Origin: Cephalopachus bancanus
Lineage: Eukaryota > Chordata > Mammalia > Primates > Tarsiidae
Assembly: GCA_027257055.1 (NCBI GenBank)
Contig: JAPVLO010000083.1
Span: 3,704,001-3,768,000 of the forward strand
Reading direction: 5' to 3'
Length of the DNA: 64,000 nt
Program-made: the position numbers and the translations under genes
The notes under the pieces: generated by a model
What the model saw: the letters and a program-made list of their open reading frames with translations, nothing else
Databases searched by the model: none
What the model was told of the DNA's origin: nothing
Shown here: positions 21,331-33,985 of the stretch, piece by piece
Numbering within the stretch: position 1 is the first letter of the stretch
Layout of the letters: every line of letters begins with the position of its first letter

Positions 21331-22155
21331 TTAGAGCAAGAGAGGAAAGTCGCCACCGAGATGCGGTGTATCGTTTTCCCAGCTCAGGGAGATTCATCAG
21401 GACCTCGGGTCGCGGAACACTTGGTGAACATGGGCAGGAAGGACTGGAGAAAAGGAACTTGCTTCTGATTATTTCAAGCCCACGCCCGCCTATTGTGCTT
21501 CCCAATTTCCCACTCTCCGGAGCGGTGGAGTTGGCGTCAGAATAATTTGTAGATGGCTCCAGTCTTGGAAGGCCTGCCCTGCGAGGTGGGGGGGGATCTT
21601 ATGAGAAATCTGAGCATCACCCTTCGCCACCAGAGGCAACTCTGTCTGTCTCTTTCTGAGGCTTTGATTCTGTCAAGAGACTCAGGCCTGCTAATTGCTA
21701 GGCAAATAATTTAGAGTCCTTTCGGGTACTTTAAATGCGAACATTCTGATTCTTCGGTCAGCATTTGCCTGAAAAATTTATTTTTCACTTCATTTGTTTG
21801 TCTTTGAAATGTACCATATCGGTTCTTTCAGGAAAAAAAAAATACAATTCTAGGACTAAATGAAAAATAATGGCCATAGATTTTAATTTTTAGGTTGTTA
21901 GGTTTCCTTACCACTATACTGGTTCATAAATTCTTCAGCCCTATAGCTTATATGTAAATATATATATTATTATATATACATTAATATTTGAGAACTGTCC
22001 TATATGTGATTTTATCTTTGAACTATTTTAATATCTTTTCTCTATGATTGAGTGCTAATATCTATAAGAGTAAGTTGTAAAAGTCCCCTTTAAGAAAGAT
22101 TACAGTTCAACATCCTTAAGAAATTGAGATATTTATTCCATTATAATGCATTTTT
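21331..22155. other. CLEC14A upstream flank
   Basis: Moderately GC-rich to about 21720, then AT-rich. No gene or named repeat recognised. A G-run 'gaggtgggggggga' lies at 21584-21597. Confidence 0.4.
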
Positions 22156-22331
22156 AGCCAGGCGTTGGTAGCGCATGCCTGTAATTCCGGCTACTCGGAA
22201 GGCTGAGGCGGAAGGATCGCCGGAGCCCAGCAGGTCGAGGCTGCGGTGGCCGGGAGCGGCCACTGCACTCCAGTCTGGGCGACAGAGTGACACTCCAACT
22301 CAAAAATAAAAAAATAAAAAATAAAAAAAAA
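22156..22331 (+). mobile_element. Free Alu right arm (5'-truncated Alu)
   Basis: Begins at 'agccaggcgttggtagcgca' and holds only the linker-proximal right arm to 'cactccaactc', followed by an (AAAAAT)n tail. Flanked by ataatgcatttt at 22143-22154 and 22332-22343. Carries 'taattccggctactcgg', the text shared with the youngest full-length copies. Confidence 0.88.
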
Positions 22332-22504
22332 ATAATGCATTTTGTATACTGTTAAAAAAAATACCCTGTAATTTGAAAGATGGATGAATCAGTGCCTTCG
22401 GAGTTCCAACGACTGTTTTGTTTACATATAAACAGTTCAACTCAATTGAAGTGGGAAGGAATTAGAGATGAGCAGAGGACAGAGAGTCTAAAAACTACAC
22501 TATA

Positions 22505-22635
22505 CCGGCTACTCGGAAGGCTGAGGTGGAAGGATCACCGGAGCCCAGCACAGGTCGAGGCTGCGGTGGCCGGGAGCGGCCACTGCACTCCAGTCTGGGC
22601 GACAGAGTGAGACTCCAACTCAAAAAAAAAAAACC
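22505..22635 (+). mobile_element. Second free Alu right arm
   Basis: Starts at 'ccggctactcggaaggctga' and ends 'gagactccaactc' plus A tail. Perfect 13-bp TSD aaaactacactat at 22491-22503 and 22636-22648. Different truncation point and TSD from the copy at 22156, so it is a separate insertion, not a duplication. Confidence 0.9.
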
Positions 22636-22648
22636 AAAACTACACTAT

Positions 22649-23799
22649 GAAAGGATTTCTTGTTAGCAACTTAGACAATTCTACATCATTTTAGGAAATA
22701 TATCATCTATCTATCTTGGGTCACAGTGCCCACGTATGTTGTAATCCAAAATACATAAAGAGTTTCAATTTAGCCCTCTTGAAGATATATGATGCTTTTA
22801 AATATCTATAATGAGAATGAAGTTGCCATCCCATGAATAAGAAAACCGTATTTTTAAACTCACTTGTCCTGAATTGGACTGTTCAGGCTAATGAAGGGTG
22901 GAAAGGAAGGTTTGGGAATCACATCTGCTTTTATCTCAGTTTTAGTGTTACTCTCACTCTTCTTTTCCTCCTGAAAATTCCATGTATCTTAACAAACAAT
23001 AGTAAACATCATGAATCATCATCACTCTTATCTTGCTTTTGTCAACTGTGGAGTTTTACATCGGGATTTCTCTCTTGAATTCCTTAGTCCATCTTTTCAA
23101 ATGTCTGAGAATCACCTTAAACATGACTTTGCATTTAAATCGGGTAGCTTAAATATCTTATGAGAAAGGAACATGAAAATCCAGAAACTGAATTGAAAGG
23201 GTTTCAATAATACTTAGTCATTTGGACCAGCTCTATAAGCCTTTGCAATCTTATGACTGTGTGTTTATAAATGTGTTCATGTGACACAATATATTTTAAT
23301 AAAAACTTTTTCTGACTTAAGTAATCAATCTATATAATCTCTTAGATGTCTTTAAAACCATTTGGGATGAGATGAAGTGTCGGCAGTAAGAAAGAATGAA
23401 TGACTGAAAAGCTAGTAGTGAATACCTGATCTTACTCTCTGGCATTCTGCCTAGGGAGGTAGAATTATAGTAAAGAAGAGCATGCTGGCCATAATGATTA
23501 TCTGTCATGGTCTTGACCATGCCTGGGGTGATGTGAAAGAAGAATTAGAAAAAAAAAATAACTCAAAGGAAGATATATATAATTTTGTAATTAATTACTT
23601 TGCTTGATCTACACACCACTAACATATTTTGAAATCCACAGTATATCTGAAAACATTTGAAAGTAGAATAATTTTGGTTTATGTTTAAGTAACATGTTTA
23701 TTAAGATCATAATAGGGTACCATTGTACCACTGCTGGATTTCAAATACTTAAACATTTTACAGTACCAAGTGTGGGCCCATTGGTTCTTTTACATGTTA
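22649..23799. other. Intergenic DNA, nothing recognised
   Basis: AT-rich DNA. Reading frames at 22833-23078 and 23317-23520 lack recognisable domains. Confidence 0.35.
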
Positions 23800-24560
23800 C
23801 AGATGAGAACAACCACTTTGGAAAAACTTGACATTTTTTCCTAAAATTAAATATTTGCGTAATCTACATTCTAGCATTTTTATGATGAGGCATGAAATTA
23901 AGAGAAATGTCTGCACATGTACAACAGATGATATGTAAAGAATACTTGGAGCAGCACTATTCATATTAACAAAAACCTAAATCAATCCAAATGCCCAGAA
24001 ACAGTAGATAAAAGTATAGTATTGGGGGGTGGAGTGGGGGGAGAAGTGGAGTGTAGCATCACAAAGGGTACTTGGTCTTAAACCAGGGTAAGTGAGGGCC
24101 ACTTGGAGGTCCAAACTTCACCCACATGCAACCTGCTTGTGTAGCTAATCCTAACTTGTACCCCACATATCTATAATAAAATAAACAATTTTAAAAACTA
24201 TAGTATATTCGCTTAATGAATATTATGTAGCAGTAAAATGAATAAAGTATAGATGCATGTACCGATATGAATTAATCTTACCAATACAATGTTAAGGGAC
24301 AGAAATTCCAAAAGATTATATGAAACCTAACTTTATTTTTAAAATAAAATAAAATAAAATAAACAACTACCAGAAATATATTGGTGTACTTTAAAAACAA
24401 AATAGTTACAGTAAAAGGCACAATAAGCATAAAATTCCTAGTGACTCTTTTGGTGAGAGGAAAGAGGTGAACGAATCAGTGGGGGAACCAGAAGCTTGAT
24501 ACAGGCTGCTGATAGAATCCTAACTTTTGTTTGAATAATGACTTTGTGGCTGATTATTCC
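23800..24560 (+). mobile_element. Old L1 3' region, interrupted
   Basis: 'aaccactttggaaaaacttg' (23811), 'agcagcactattcatattaa' (23951) and 'aaatgcccagaaacagtaga' (23988) are late L1 ORF2 text; it resumes after the nested insert with 'aatgaatattatgtagcagt' (24216), then a (AAAAT)n-like stretch near 24340-24362 and probable 3' UTR. Heavily diverged; the 3' border is approximate. Confidence 0.6.
24023..24193 (+). mobile_element. Short L1 3' UTR insert nested in the old L1
   Basis: G-rich tract 'tggggggtggagtgggggga', then the lineage-typical L1 3' UTR to 'cttgtaccccacatatctat' and an A-rich tail. Flanks 'aaagtatagtat' (24011-24022) and 'aaactatagtat' (around 24195-24206) are a decayed TSD and rejoin the older L1 text. 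Confidence 0.75.
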
Positions 24561-25854
24561 ACTTTTAGAAATAAAAATTACCAATGAACAAAATAAATAA
24601 AAGTGACCAGATCTGAACAAATGATAAAACTAAGAATTGTAATTAATCTAATTGAGTAGCATCCAACTTTCAAAAGGTAAAATAAAAATAAAATTTTAGA
24701 TACATTTTCAAAAATATTTTAAATATATTTTTCTTTAATCCCATGTTCTTTTGCAAATGAAGCATTTTAAAATTAAAGTCAATTGTTCATCTGAAAAATC
24801 ACAATAAACATACTATTTTCCTATGTTTCAAGACTTTTCAATCTATGTATTATTGGTAAGAATAGTGTATGATATTTATTTGTTCATTCATTTATACAAG
24901 GCCATTCAAGGAATTAGAGAGAACATATAAGGAAGGTTAATTTACTCCAATATTTTCAATTTAATTATTAATTTAAAATAACAGAAACAAAGATGGAGGA
25001 AGATAAATTCTTACTAATCACGTCCCAAGTAATCTCATAAATTTATAAAGCTGTTGATTCTCACTAAATAAATTTTATCATTGTTGAGAGAAAACAGCAT
25101 CTGAGTCTTAGCATTTTACTGCGAGTACTTAAGATATATAAAAGTACTTTAGAGGAAACAAAAAAGGAAACAATATTCCACTAGTGGAGCATGACATTTA
25201 GGAGCTAATCTATAGAGACTGAGAATTGTGAAGATCTATATCCTCTTAGAAATGGACTGGACCTTACTAACATGATCTTTTACAAATATATTTTTAACTG
25301 AGAACATTTTAAATTCTTTGTCTCAGGATGTGTGGTTTGACTCTTAACCCAATAGAACACAGCTCATTGCGTAGCAAATTCATACATATGCAAATAGATA
25401 GAATGTTTTAAGATGGTGTTATAATTAAGACATCTATGTACATGTATATACAATCAGTCATTTCACAAATGTATACCTCAATGATAAGTACTCATCTGGC
25501 TTAGTAAACAACATGATTAAGTTATAAGAAGATATAAGAACCTCTAGAAAACATTAAACTTTCAGCTCTTTCATTCAAGCTGTTCTCTCAACAGATGCAG
25601 TGCTGACCAAATTCTATGTATCTTGGAGATAATATAAAAAACTATTCTCTGGTGGTCATTACACAATTAGTACATTCTCTCATTGACAAGTTTGTAATCA
25701 AGAAATAATGGAGAAATGACTTATGCATGCAAAAAACTTATTATAATCCAAATGCCTAGCAAGTTCTAAAGTATAAATAATATTTATCCTATTACTCAAT
25801 TTTTTTCCCAGAATTTCCTCCAGAACCAGTTCATGAGGCACACTGAAAAATCAT
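24561..25854. other. Intergenic DNA, nothing recognised
   Basis: Strongly AT-rich, no supported gene or named repeat. Confidence 0.35.
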
Positions 25855-25867
25855 TCTCATTACTTTA

Positions 25868-27139
25868 CCAACAAAGCCACCACCACCAACCACTGGGGAG
25901 AGGAGAACCTATTCAGTAAATGGTGCTAGGAAACTGACTGATCACATGCAGAATATTGAAACAGGACCCCCACCTATCACAATACACAATAAACTCTAAA
26001 TGGATCAAAGACCTAAACATAAAACCTCAAACCATAAGAATCCTAGAAGAAAATGTAGGAAACATAGGCACATCCGAGTAGGCAACCAATTCTTAATCAA
26101 TTCAAAATCAATCAATTCTTGATCAACTCTCCCAAAGTTAATGCCATAAAAGATAAGATAGACAAGTGGGACCTCATCAAACTGAAAGGCTTCTGTAAAG
26201 CAAAAGAAACGATCAAGAGAGCGGAGAGACAGCCCACAGAATGGGAAAAAAAATATTTGCCAACCATAAATCTAACATCCAATGGCCTAACATCCAGGAT
26301 ATACAAGGAACTCAAACGTGCCAGAAGAAAAACAAACAATACTATAAGAAAGTGGGCAAAAGATATGAATAGATTCCTCTCAAAAGAGGACATATGAGCA
26401 GCCAGCATATGCATGAAAAAATACTCAGCCTCATTAATCATCAAAGAAATGCAAATTAAAACCACACTGAGATACCACCTAACTTCAGTTAGGATGGCCA
26501 TCATAAATAACAAAAAACAACAGATACTGGAGAGGATGTGGGGAAAAAGAAGCACTTCTACACTGTTGGTGGAAGTGTAAACTAGTACAACCTCTGTAGA
26601 AGAGTGTGGCGATTTCTAAAAGTTCTGAAAATTGACCTTCCAAATGATCCAGCAATCCCCTTTCGGAATATACCTGGGGAAACTCAAATCACTCTATAAA
26701 AAAGATACTTGCTCACGCATGTTTATTGCAGCACTATTCACAATAACAAAAACATGGAATCAAGTGTGCTGCCTTTTGAAAGTGTACTGTATAAAGAAAA
26801 TGTGACACACATACACGATAGAATATTATGCAGCCATAAAGAAAAGAAAAATTATGGACTTCACAGCAGCTTGGATGGATTTAGCGTTCTAGTACTCAGT
26901 GACCTATCACAGAAATAAAGATCTGAGTACCACGTATACTCACTCATAAGCAGACCCTGAACATTTATCATAAAACAATAAGAAAGGGATTGGCAGTAGG
27001 ACACTGCCAAGGGAAGAAGGGGCGCACGTAGCATAAATAAGGGTACCCAAACTTTACCTGTATGATGATCACTGACATACCTAACACTGAATTGTACCCC
27101 ACATCTTTAAAGTAAAAATAAAAATAAATTTTAAAAAAG
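25868..27139 (+). mobile_element. 5'-truncated L1, complete 3' end
   Basis: Starts in late ORF2 ('caccaaccactggggagagg', about 25884) and ends after 'aattgtaccccacatcttta' with an A-rich tail. Perfect 13-bp TSD tctcattacttta at 25855-25867 and 27140-27152. The longest remaining ORF2 piece, 26119-26397, covers the C-terminal block [13 protein letters not shown] and is followed by frameshifts. About 1.27 kb of a 6-kb element. Confidence 0.92.
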
Positions 27140-27379
27140 TCTCATTACTTTAAAGTTGATCATACGAGTACACAACCCTCACTCAACGTTTGTTTTAGTT
27201 TTTGTTTTGTTTTTTTTCTTTTATAGATAGCAGTGGAGGTAAAACTTGTAGAGTTAGTTAACATAATTCAGCAAAGAAATGAACAAACTATAGCTGTATG
27301 TGTTTGGGGAGTGAGTGGGTTGCAGATATTCTTCTTTGTTCAAGTTTGGCACTTTAAAATGATGTCAGGTCCATAGATG

Positions 27380-27720
27380 TCCTAGTCTTGGGTCCTCTTC
27401 TCTTTCCACTGGATAGTCTCTCCCAGGTCATCTCATCTCATGCCATCCTGCAGGTTCAGATATCATGCCTGTGTCAGTGATATCCAAACACATATCCACA
27501 CTCTACTCTTCTTGACTGAGCTTAAAATTATAAATCCATCATCTATTTAATATTCTACTTGGGTATCTCTAAGGTTTTCAGATTCTCACTTGCCAGACAG
27601 AACTTTGATTCTTCCCTTTTGAACCAGCTTTCCATCTTGCCTTCATCATTTCAGCAAGTGGCACTTCTGTTGTAAGACGTTCACCTCCAGCTGCCTCACC
27701 TCCTATACTGGTCAGGTTTT
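27380..27720 (+). repeat. LINE L2 fragment
   Basis: 'tctctcccaggtcatctcat' (27418), 'tatccaaacacatatccaca' (27481), 'tcatctatttaatattctac' and 'gggtatctctaaggttttca' correspond in order to recalled L2 coding text. Diverged, plus orientation. Confidence 0.5.
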
Positions 27721-28170
27721 TTCCGTTGTAATAGATAGAAACCAATTCAAACTAGTTAAATGGAAAAGGGATATATAATTAATATAACTGGGGGAAGTCC
27801 TTGAGTAGTCTTGTAGTCAAATGAAGCACTGCCAAATCCACAGCCCCAGAAGACTCTAACACACTAGGATTTGTTTCAGTCTCTCTGCTTTTCGCTTCTC
27901 TCTGCATGACTGCATCCCTCCCTGCTTCCTGTTTGGCTTTCTCGCGCCCCCCCCCCCACCCCCCGCAAACAAGACCACTGGCCGTTCTCATGTCACAGCC
28001 TTATAACATTACTGAAGGAGTTTTCTCCTGTAGCTCTATCAGGAAAATCCCAAGAGACGATTGTGACTGACCCAACTTAAGTCATTTGGCCCAATCAGTG
28101 TAGCCAAAAAGATAGGATTCAATGATTAATTAAGCTTAGGGAACAGAGTTTGTGCCAAAAGTATATGTAA
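27721..28170. other. Probable interspersed repeat of unassigned family
   Basis: 'taatagatagaaaccaattc' and 'aaactagttaaatggaaaag' resemble the start of a medium-reiterated mammalian repeat I recall but cannot name. It splits the flanking L2 sequences at 27380-27720 and 28240-28705, which supports its being an insertion. Contains a C-run with one interruption at 27948-27964. Confidence 0.35.
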
Positions 28171-28239
28171 GGAGTATTCAATTCTCTGGGTCTACAGTAT
28201 AATTCTCCACTTCGAACATCCTGGTTATCATATGTTTTC

Positions 28240-28705
28240 TCACTGGCCGTCCTCCATCATTTTGGGCCCCGTGGAATTAATTATTCACAAAGTCATCAGG
28301 ATGATCTTCAAAAATCTTAGTCTGATTAAGTATTTTTTCTGTGTAAATCCTTTAATGACTTTCCATTGCTCCTAAAATAAGGTTCAAGATTTTTACGGAG
28401 AGAAGTACAAAGCCTTGGCTCCTATGCTCCTGCCAGCTTTATCTTCTTGTCCTTTGGGTCCAGTTCAATTGCTAGCACCTTGGCAAGATTCTTCTAGGCA
28501 ACCCAATCTCCATTACCCACCAATCAACCATCTGCCAGTCTCTTTCTATGACATCAACCTATTTTGTTTTCTTCATAATAATTATTAATCTCTGAAATTC
28601 ATTTATTTGTTTGATTGCTTTTTGTCTGTTTTTCACTCAATGTAAGTACCATAAAAGAGGCAGTACTTGTCACAAATGAGTCAATGAATGTGTGAATGAA
28701 TCTTC
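28240..28705 (+). repeat. LINE L2 3' part
   Basis: 'ttaatgactttccattgctc', 'ccttggctcctatgctcctg', 'ctgaaattcatttatttgtt' and the end 'gagtcaatgaatgtgtgaatgaatc' match the L2 3' end in order. Likely the continuation of the L2 at 27380-27720. Confidence 0.65.
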
Positions 28706-30034
28706 TAACATTCTCTGTGGCTCATTATGTTCCAGCCATATTGGCTTCTTCTTTGTTCTTCCAAAAAACCTAACTTTTTACATGATTTATCTTTACCTAA
28801 AGTATTCAACTGTCTGTTGGACCTTTCTAAGTTACATATTTAAAGATCACAAAATATAATGTACATATAAAAAGTGCCTAAAACACTTAGGTACAGTTTG
28901 CCAAACAACCACGCAGCCACCATCCAAGTCAGTAAATAGAATAGAGCCCACTTATAGTTACAACTTGTTTGGGATATTTCCTTCCTGCTCTGCTCAACCC
29001 CAAGGCAATTTCTTATCTTAAAGTTCCCAGCACTTTCTTTTGCCCATGCTAGCTCTGGCATGTCACCCTTTCTTTTCTCCCTGCTTTCTCTAATAAATTT
29101 TGTTTGAAGCTTAAAAAAAAAATCCCTAGGATTAGGAGGTACAGGTTTACTTCCAGTTTACCTTGACATTGAGGATATAACTCAGGTGACTGGCAGGACG
29201 TTCTCCTTGGGGAGGATTGGGTAAGACACTTGTTCCTGTCTCCACATGAGGTTATCAAAATAGAAGTTCAAGATCACTATGGTTAGTAAATGCCCAAGGA
29301 CAAAGGTAACTTTCTCCAATCCCTCAGTGTTCTCTTTAGGTATCTGTGTTGTTTCTTTCCCTTAAATTTAAACTTGGTTTTGTGTGTGTATGTGTGTAAG
29401 TATGTATGTGTATATACATACATGTATACTTCAGCATTGTTTCTTGTACCTTGTGAGAAAGTTGGTTTATATGTTCGATTCGCTTAAAAGCAGACCCTGA
29501 GACAAGGAATCTGGAGCAAGCAATATATTTTTGGAGATGAGCCCAGATGTCATTGTCAAGGAAAAGGGATGTGAGGCAGGAAAGAAAAAAACAGCCGAAA
29601 TGATTGTAAGTATTCCAGCTGTGGGCAACTAAAGCCCAATCCTCCTGGGAATTCTCTGAGAGACTATGAAACCCAACTCAGTGTGTCTCAATAAAGGATG
29701 ATAAAGTTGGAATATTTGTAAAAATTCCTGTCCCTCAACTAGGTAGCTCCAAGTTATTTGGCCTTAGGCACTTCCAGCAACTTCTGAGCATAGGCCAAGC
29801 ATCCTTTGGTGTCTGGAGAACTCCTTTAGGAGTATACGTAGCATTCACTGTAGTTGGTCCCAATAATTTAGCCTTCCATATTACCACCATCCTTCAACGT
29901 TTTGTTAAGAAGTCCTGAAGTATAGGTTGGGCCCCCCACTTTATTTTATCTCTTTTGTCCCGGTACCTTTTTTCTTTATAGCACACCACAAACGTAAATA
30001 TAGTTAGCTGTGTCATTTAATATCTGTGTCTTAT
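28706..30034. other. Intergenic DNA with minor repeat scraps
   Basis: 28850-28950 resembles an old L1-like 'acaaaatataa...ccaccatccaagtcag' motif also hinted at 32340. 29085-29125 has 'ctaataaattttgtttgaag' followed by nine or more A, possibly a small retroposed 3' end. A TG/TA-rich patch lies at 29382-29426. No gene recognised. Confidence 0.3.
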
Positions 30035-30039
30035 ACCTT

Positions 30040-30205
30040 GCTTATACCTTGCTACTCAAAGGTCAACAACATTGGCAGTAAAGGAAGGAATTTGGAAACG
30101 CAGAATCTCAGTCCTACCCCAGACACACTGAATTGTAATTTGCATATTAACAAATCCCTTATGTAATTTACATGTACATTCAAAGTAAAAGAAGCACTGC
30201 TTCAC
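30040..30205. mobile_element. Nonautonomous hAT (Charlie-type) DNA transposon relic
   Basis: 'ccttgctactcaaaggtcaa' at one end and 'gtaaaagaagcactg' at the other, with 'gcagaatctcagtcctaccc' and 'gaattgtaatttgcatatta' between, follow the plan of a MER-type hAT element. Diverged; exact family not named. Confidence 0.55.
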
Positions 30206-30325
30206 TAGACTGTACTTTCTTGAGGGTAGCAGTTGTGTCTTGTCTTCTGCCTTTATCTCAGGTTCCTAATAATGTAGCTGGCATGTAGTTAGCACTCAAG
30301 AAATAACAGTCGATTGAATACACAT
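30206..30325 (+). repeat. LINE L2 3' end
   Basis: 'tgtactttcttgagggtagc', 'agttgtgtcttgtcttctgc', 'gtagctggcatgtagttagc' and 'actcaagaaataac' match the L2 terminus. Confidence 0.6.
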
Positions 30326-32329
30326 GCATACAGGGTGCACATGTGCATACATACATACAAACATAGTATATACAATATGATAAAGTGCCAGCAATTTAGA
30401 TAAGTCCTGTGTGTTAGTCATTGAACACATGGGATTTTCTATCTTTTTGTCAAACATCAGATCATTATTCTTGGAGGCCAGCAGTGTTCTAGGCCCGTTG
30501 GCTAGTACTGTGTGCCAATAAGGTGATCTAAAGTACTACTTTAGAACTTGTCATTGAGAAACTCTATTATAACAAAATAAGTTGAATTTTATTTAGGTTT
30601 TTGGACAGCTTACCATGTCCAATCCAGCCCTAACTTCATGCTATGATCTGGTCTTGGGATTTGCATGGCAAGTGTGCTTTATCATAAGGACATGCCTTAA
30701 GTCTGAGAGTGTGCCTTTTCTACTAGTGCCTGCAGAATTTCCAGTTCACAGAGCTGGAAGAGAGAGGGGAAAAAATCACTGCTACTTAAATTTAAATCCT
30801 ATTAGGCTTATCTGTTATCGCTTTGTAAGTACTAGGGATAATCAGCAGTTACCTTAGCATTTACCTTGTAGAGGCAGTGGAACTCTGCAATTATTATTAG
30901 TTAGACTTAATATCTGTCTCATTTTAAGGCCTATGCATCTGACAAATACAGACACCCCTGCACAACAGATTCCATATTGGCTTGTCTCATCCAGATATGT
31001 GATTTATTGTCATTATTACAAGGCATTTCACGTCTAATGCATTCAGAGGATTTTTGTTTGACCTTCGGATTTAACATCAAGAGTTTTGGTCTTAAAACAG
31101 CAATGATTTAGGAAAATCTGTTCAATAAAATTGAGTGCCATGTATCTTTTTAGTATGCTACCTCTTTGTTTTGTACTGAAGTCACATAATACGATAGAAT
31201 TTACTGCAGTGGAGAAAGAAGAGAAAGAGCTGCTTTCTAAATGTACCATAGTTATATCCACATTCTCTATAAAAAACTTAAAATCTTTGTTATACTTTTG
31301 CTAAATTACACCTTTGTGAATGGTCTTACTGTGGATTTGGCTTGAGAGTTTATTGACACATTGGAACTTTGGACCAATTTTCTTTCAATATCTCTTATTT
31401 AATATAGAAATTCACAATCTTAAATGTGTGTGTGACTATGTCATTCCGTAACCCTTCTGTGAATACTCTACATGAATGAATAGGTGCTAATTGGAAATTT
31501 GATTGCTGAATCCTCTGGAGCATTTTAGTTTTTCTGTCCTTCTGTTTAACGGGGTTGTCCTGAGCCACAGGAGATGAAGGTGCGGAACAAAAAGGGAGTT
31601 TAGAAATAGGTTGTTCTTTACAATCTGGTGCCTTGAATGACTGCAGCACTCTTGGGTTGATATCTAAGTGTGCATTCTGCATTAGTTGAGGGAGACAAAG
31701 TGGCCTCTTATGTGCTTTGGGAATTCTATCCACTGGAATTAACACCTCAGGCAGGGAAACAGCTGTGTAAATCCCTGCTCACTCCTTCTAGAAGCCTCCT
31801 TGAGGCATAGTAGGACAGTGGAGAGAATTAGAAACAGCTTTACCGGATCCTCTTTGTCAAGGGGCCAATACAATGTGATTTTGCTCTATGCAGGAATCTC
31901 AACCCAGTGGTGAGGGGGCAACTCCTCTTGGTCCTTCCCTGACTCTCTCTTCTTGTTGCAGATAAGCTCTGTCTTTTGGGATTCTAAAGATGAGGAATAA
32001 GAACTCAATTTGTTGTCCTCTTGGAATAATCAATTTCTACTTATGATATTTATCAGCCTCAGATGAACTTTACTCCAGACTTTTCTCTCAAAATCTTCTC
32101 TACCTGGGAACAGTAGGAATACTTTAATCCATCTGGATTGAAAACTCAGGGCAGTGATAAAGTTAGAAGGTTTATTATCCAACCCCCATCTTCTTCCCTT
32201 CAGCTCATCACTGAAACACTTGGCTTTAGAGATGCCAGTATCATACAAAGAATTCCTCAGCTGAGAAGCTTCTGATATGCATAGCAGTACCCAGTAAACA
32301 CCCAATGAGCACTTCACAATTTTAAAAAT
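30326..32329. other. Single-copy-looking DNA
   Basis: About 2 kb without a recognised repeat. Minus-strand frames at 31395-31745 (116 codons) and 32030-32344 (104 codons) begin with ATG but show no domain, signal peptide or homolog I recognise, and the AT-rich codon choice is unremarkable. A splice-acceptor-like tract 'ctctctcttcttgttgcag' on the plus strand ends at 31962. Not called as genes. Confidence 0.35.
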
Positions 32330-32500
32330 TGTGATAAGACACAAAACACAACATTTGCCATCTCAACCATTTTTAAGTGTACAGTTCAGTAGTGTTAAGT
32401 ATATTCACATGCTGTGCACTGTTGATAGTAACATAAAATGGTGCAGTTGCTGTGGAAATTATATAGTTGCTCCTCAAAAACCAAAAATAGAATTACTGCA
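32330..32500. repeat. Old L1-like fragments
   Basis: 'accatttttaagtgtacagt' with 'tcagtagtgttaagtatatt' is a common old L1-associated mammalian motif, followed by 'caaaaaccaaaaatagaatt', an ORF2-tail-like phrase. Short and diverged. Confidence 0.4.
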
Positions 32501-32834
32501 TGATTAAGTACTGTGCAGTCTTCATCTAGGTAAAACTTTAACTTAACTTGCTAAGATGGAGCATAACACTTCAGCCCATGGCATAGCAGTCCCCAGGAGC
32601 AGAGATTGAAGAAAGCAAGCTTATAGTCACTTAGTTTTGAGTCACTGGTATCTCCCTCCTAAGTCTTCTATGTCTAGTTAGATTTTAAATACATTTAGGT
32701 TTCCTCATCAATTTTTTTTCTTTAACTTCCTTTCCAATCACATAAGATTGACTATAAAATTCCTGCTCATGAAGACAGTGTCTACAAGATACTCAAAACA
32801 TCAAAGGCAATGAAACTGAAATGGAGGATTCATC

Positions 32835-33010
32835 CATTCGTTCATTGTGTATTACTGAGCTTCTACCATGTTCTTGGCACCGAGCTAAGAGAATAGAGTG
32901 AAAAGTAAAATAATATAGAAATGTCTTCTTGTTTAAAGGAACGTATGGTCTACTAAAAGACAATAAATAACAAATGAATAATTACAAAATGTGACAAGCC
33001 CATGAAGGAG
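32835..33010 (-). repeat. LINE L2 3' end, antisense
   Basis: 'ttcattgtgtattactgagc', 'ttctaccatgttcttggcac' and 'caataaataacaaatgaata' are the reverse complement of the L2 terminus. Confidence 0.6.
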
Positions 33011-33499
33011 ACTAACAGGAAGCTACCAAAGAGGATTTCAGAGAGCATCCAGTTAGACGCCTTAGCCCTTAAAGGACCAGGTGGCGTCACTGAATCAGAG
33101 GTCCCAGGGTAGACAGGAGTTGTGAGAGTGGAAACAGGATGAGATCTTATCAGAGGAGTGAATGATAATGGTAGCTTAGCCTCAAGTCAGTGAGCCCCCA
33201 AGCGAATGTCAGGGCTCCCTTTTCAGGGAGGCTGGTGAAAAGACCACTCTAGGCAGCACTTGTTTTTCATTTCTACATGCACGTTGCTTGCAGACACTTG
33301 AGCCCTGAGTTCTGTCAGAGGTCTGACCTCCAGTCCCAGTATTTAATGAGTTTTCTAACACCAGAATACCCTGCCTTCTGGCACAGGTTTCATTTCATGC
33401 CCGAATTACACAGACTGCCTATTTCAAGTTAAGGGAGAGACCTGCTGCAAGGGGGAAACCACAAATATCCTCCAATCTTTCCCATCCCCTCTTCCATGA

Positions 33500-33985
33500 G
33501 CAATCAGCCACTCTATCCTGTGATTCCACCTCAAACATGCCTTGAATGTATCTTCTGTGCTCTGTCTGTTCTCACCCCCTCAGCCCTAAGTCACCTGGAC
33601 TCTTCGAATAGCCTCCAAACCAGGCTCCCTGAGTCCACTCCTGCAATCAGTGCCTTTTGCCTTACACACCATCTCCAGGGTTGTTATAAAGCACACATCC
33701 ACTTAGATTACCCCCCTTTCCCCACCCTCCCCAACTCCACCCCCAATTTGAAAACCTCTGCGTGGTTTCTTATTTCTCTCTAACAAAACTAGAAATATTT
33801 GTTGTATTAACATACTGCACTGTACCATTTGCTATCGTGTCCTATGTGTTCACCTGGCTTCCCAACTACATGTCTTAAAGTCACTAATACTTTGTAAGGA
33901 GACCATATCTATACCCTCCATAGCAACTAGAATAACAGCAAGCACATTGATTAATATCAACAACTACTGAATTAAGTTCATGAAT
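33500..33985 (+). repeat. LINE L2 fragment
   Basis: 'gaatagcctccaaaccaggc', 'tccctgagtccactcctgca' and 'ggagaccatatctataccct' follow L2 coding and 3' text. The 95-codon frame at 33496-33783 is a by-product of this repeat. Confidence 0.5.

Noticed and set aside
31944..31962. Strong splice-acceptor-like tract ending in CAG, suggesting a hidden exon
   Set aside because: No open reading frame with a matching donor or recognisable domain follows; such tracts occur by chance.
33496..33783. 95-codon proline-rich frame
   Set aside because: Coincides with an L2 fragment and has no independent support.
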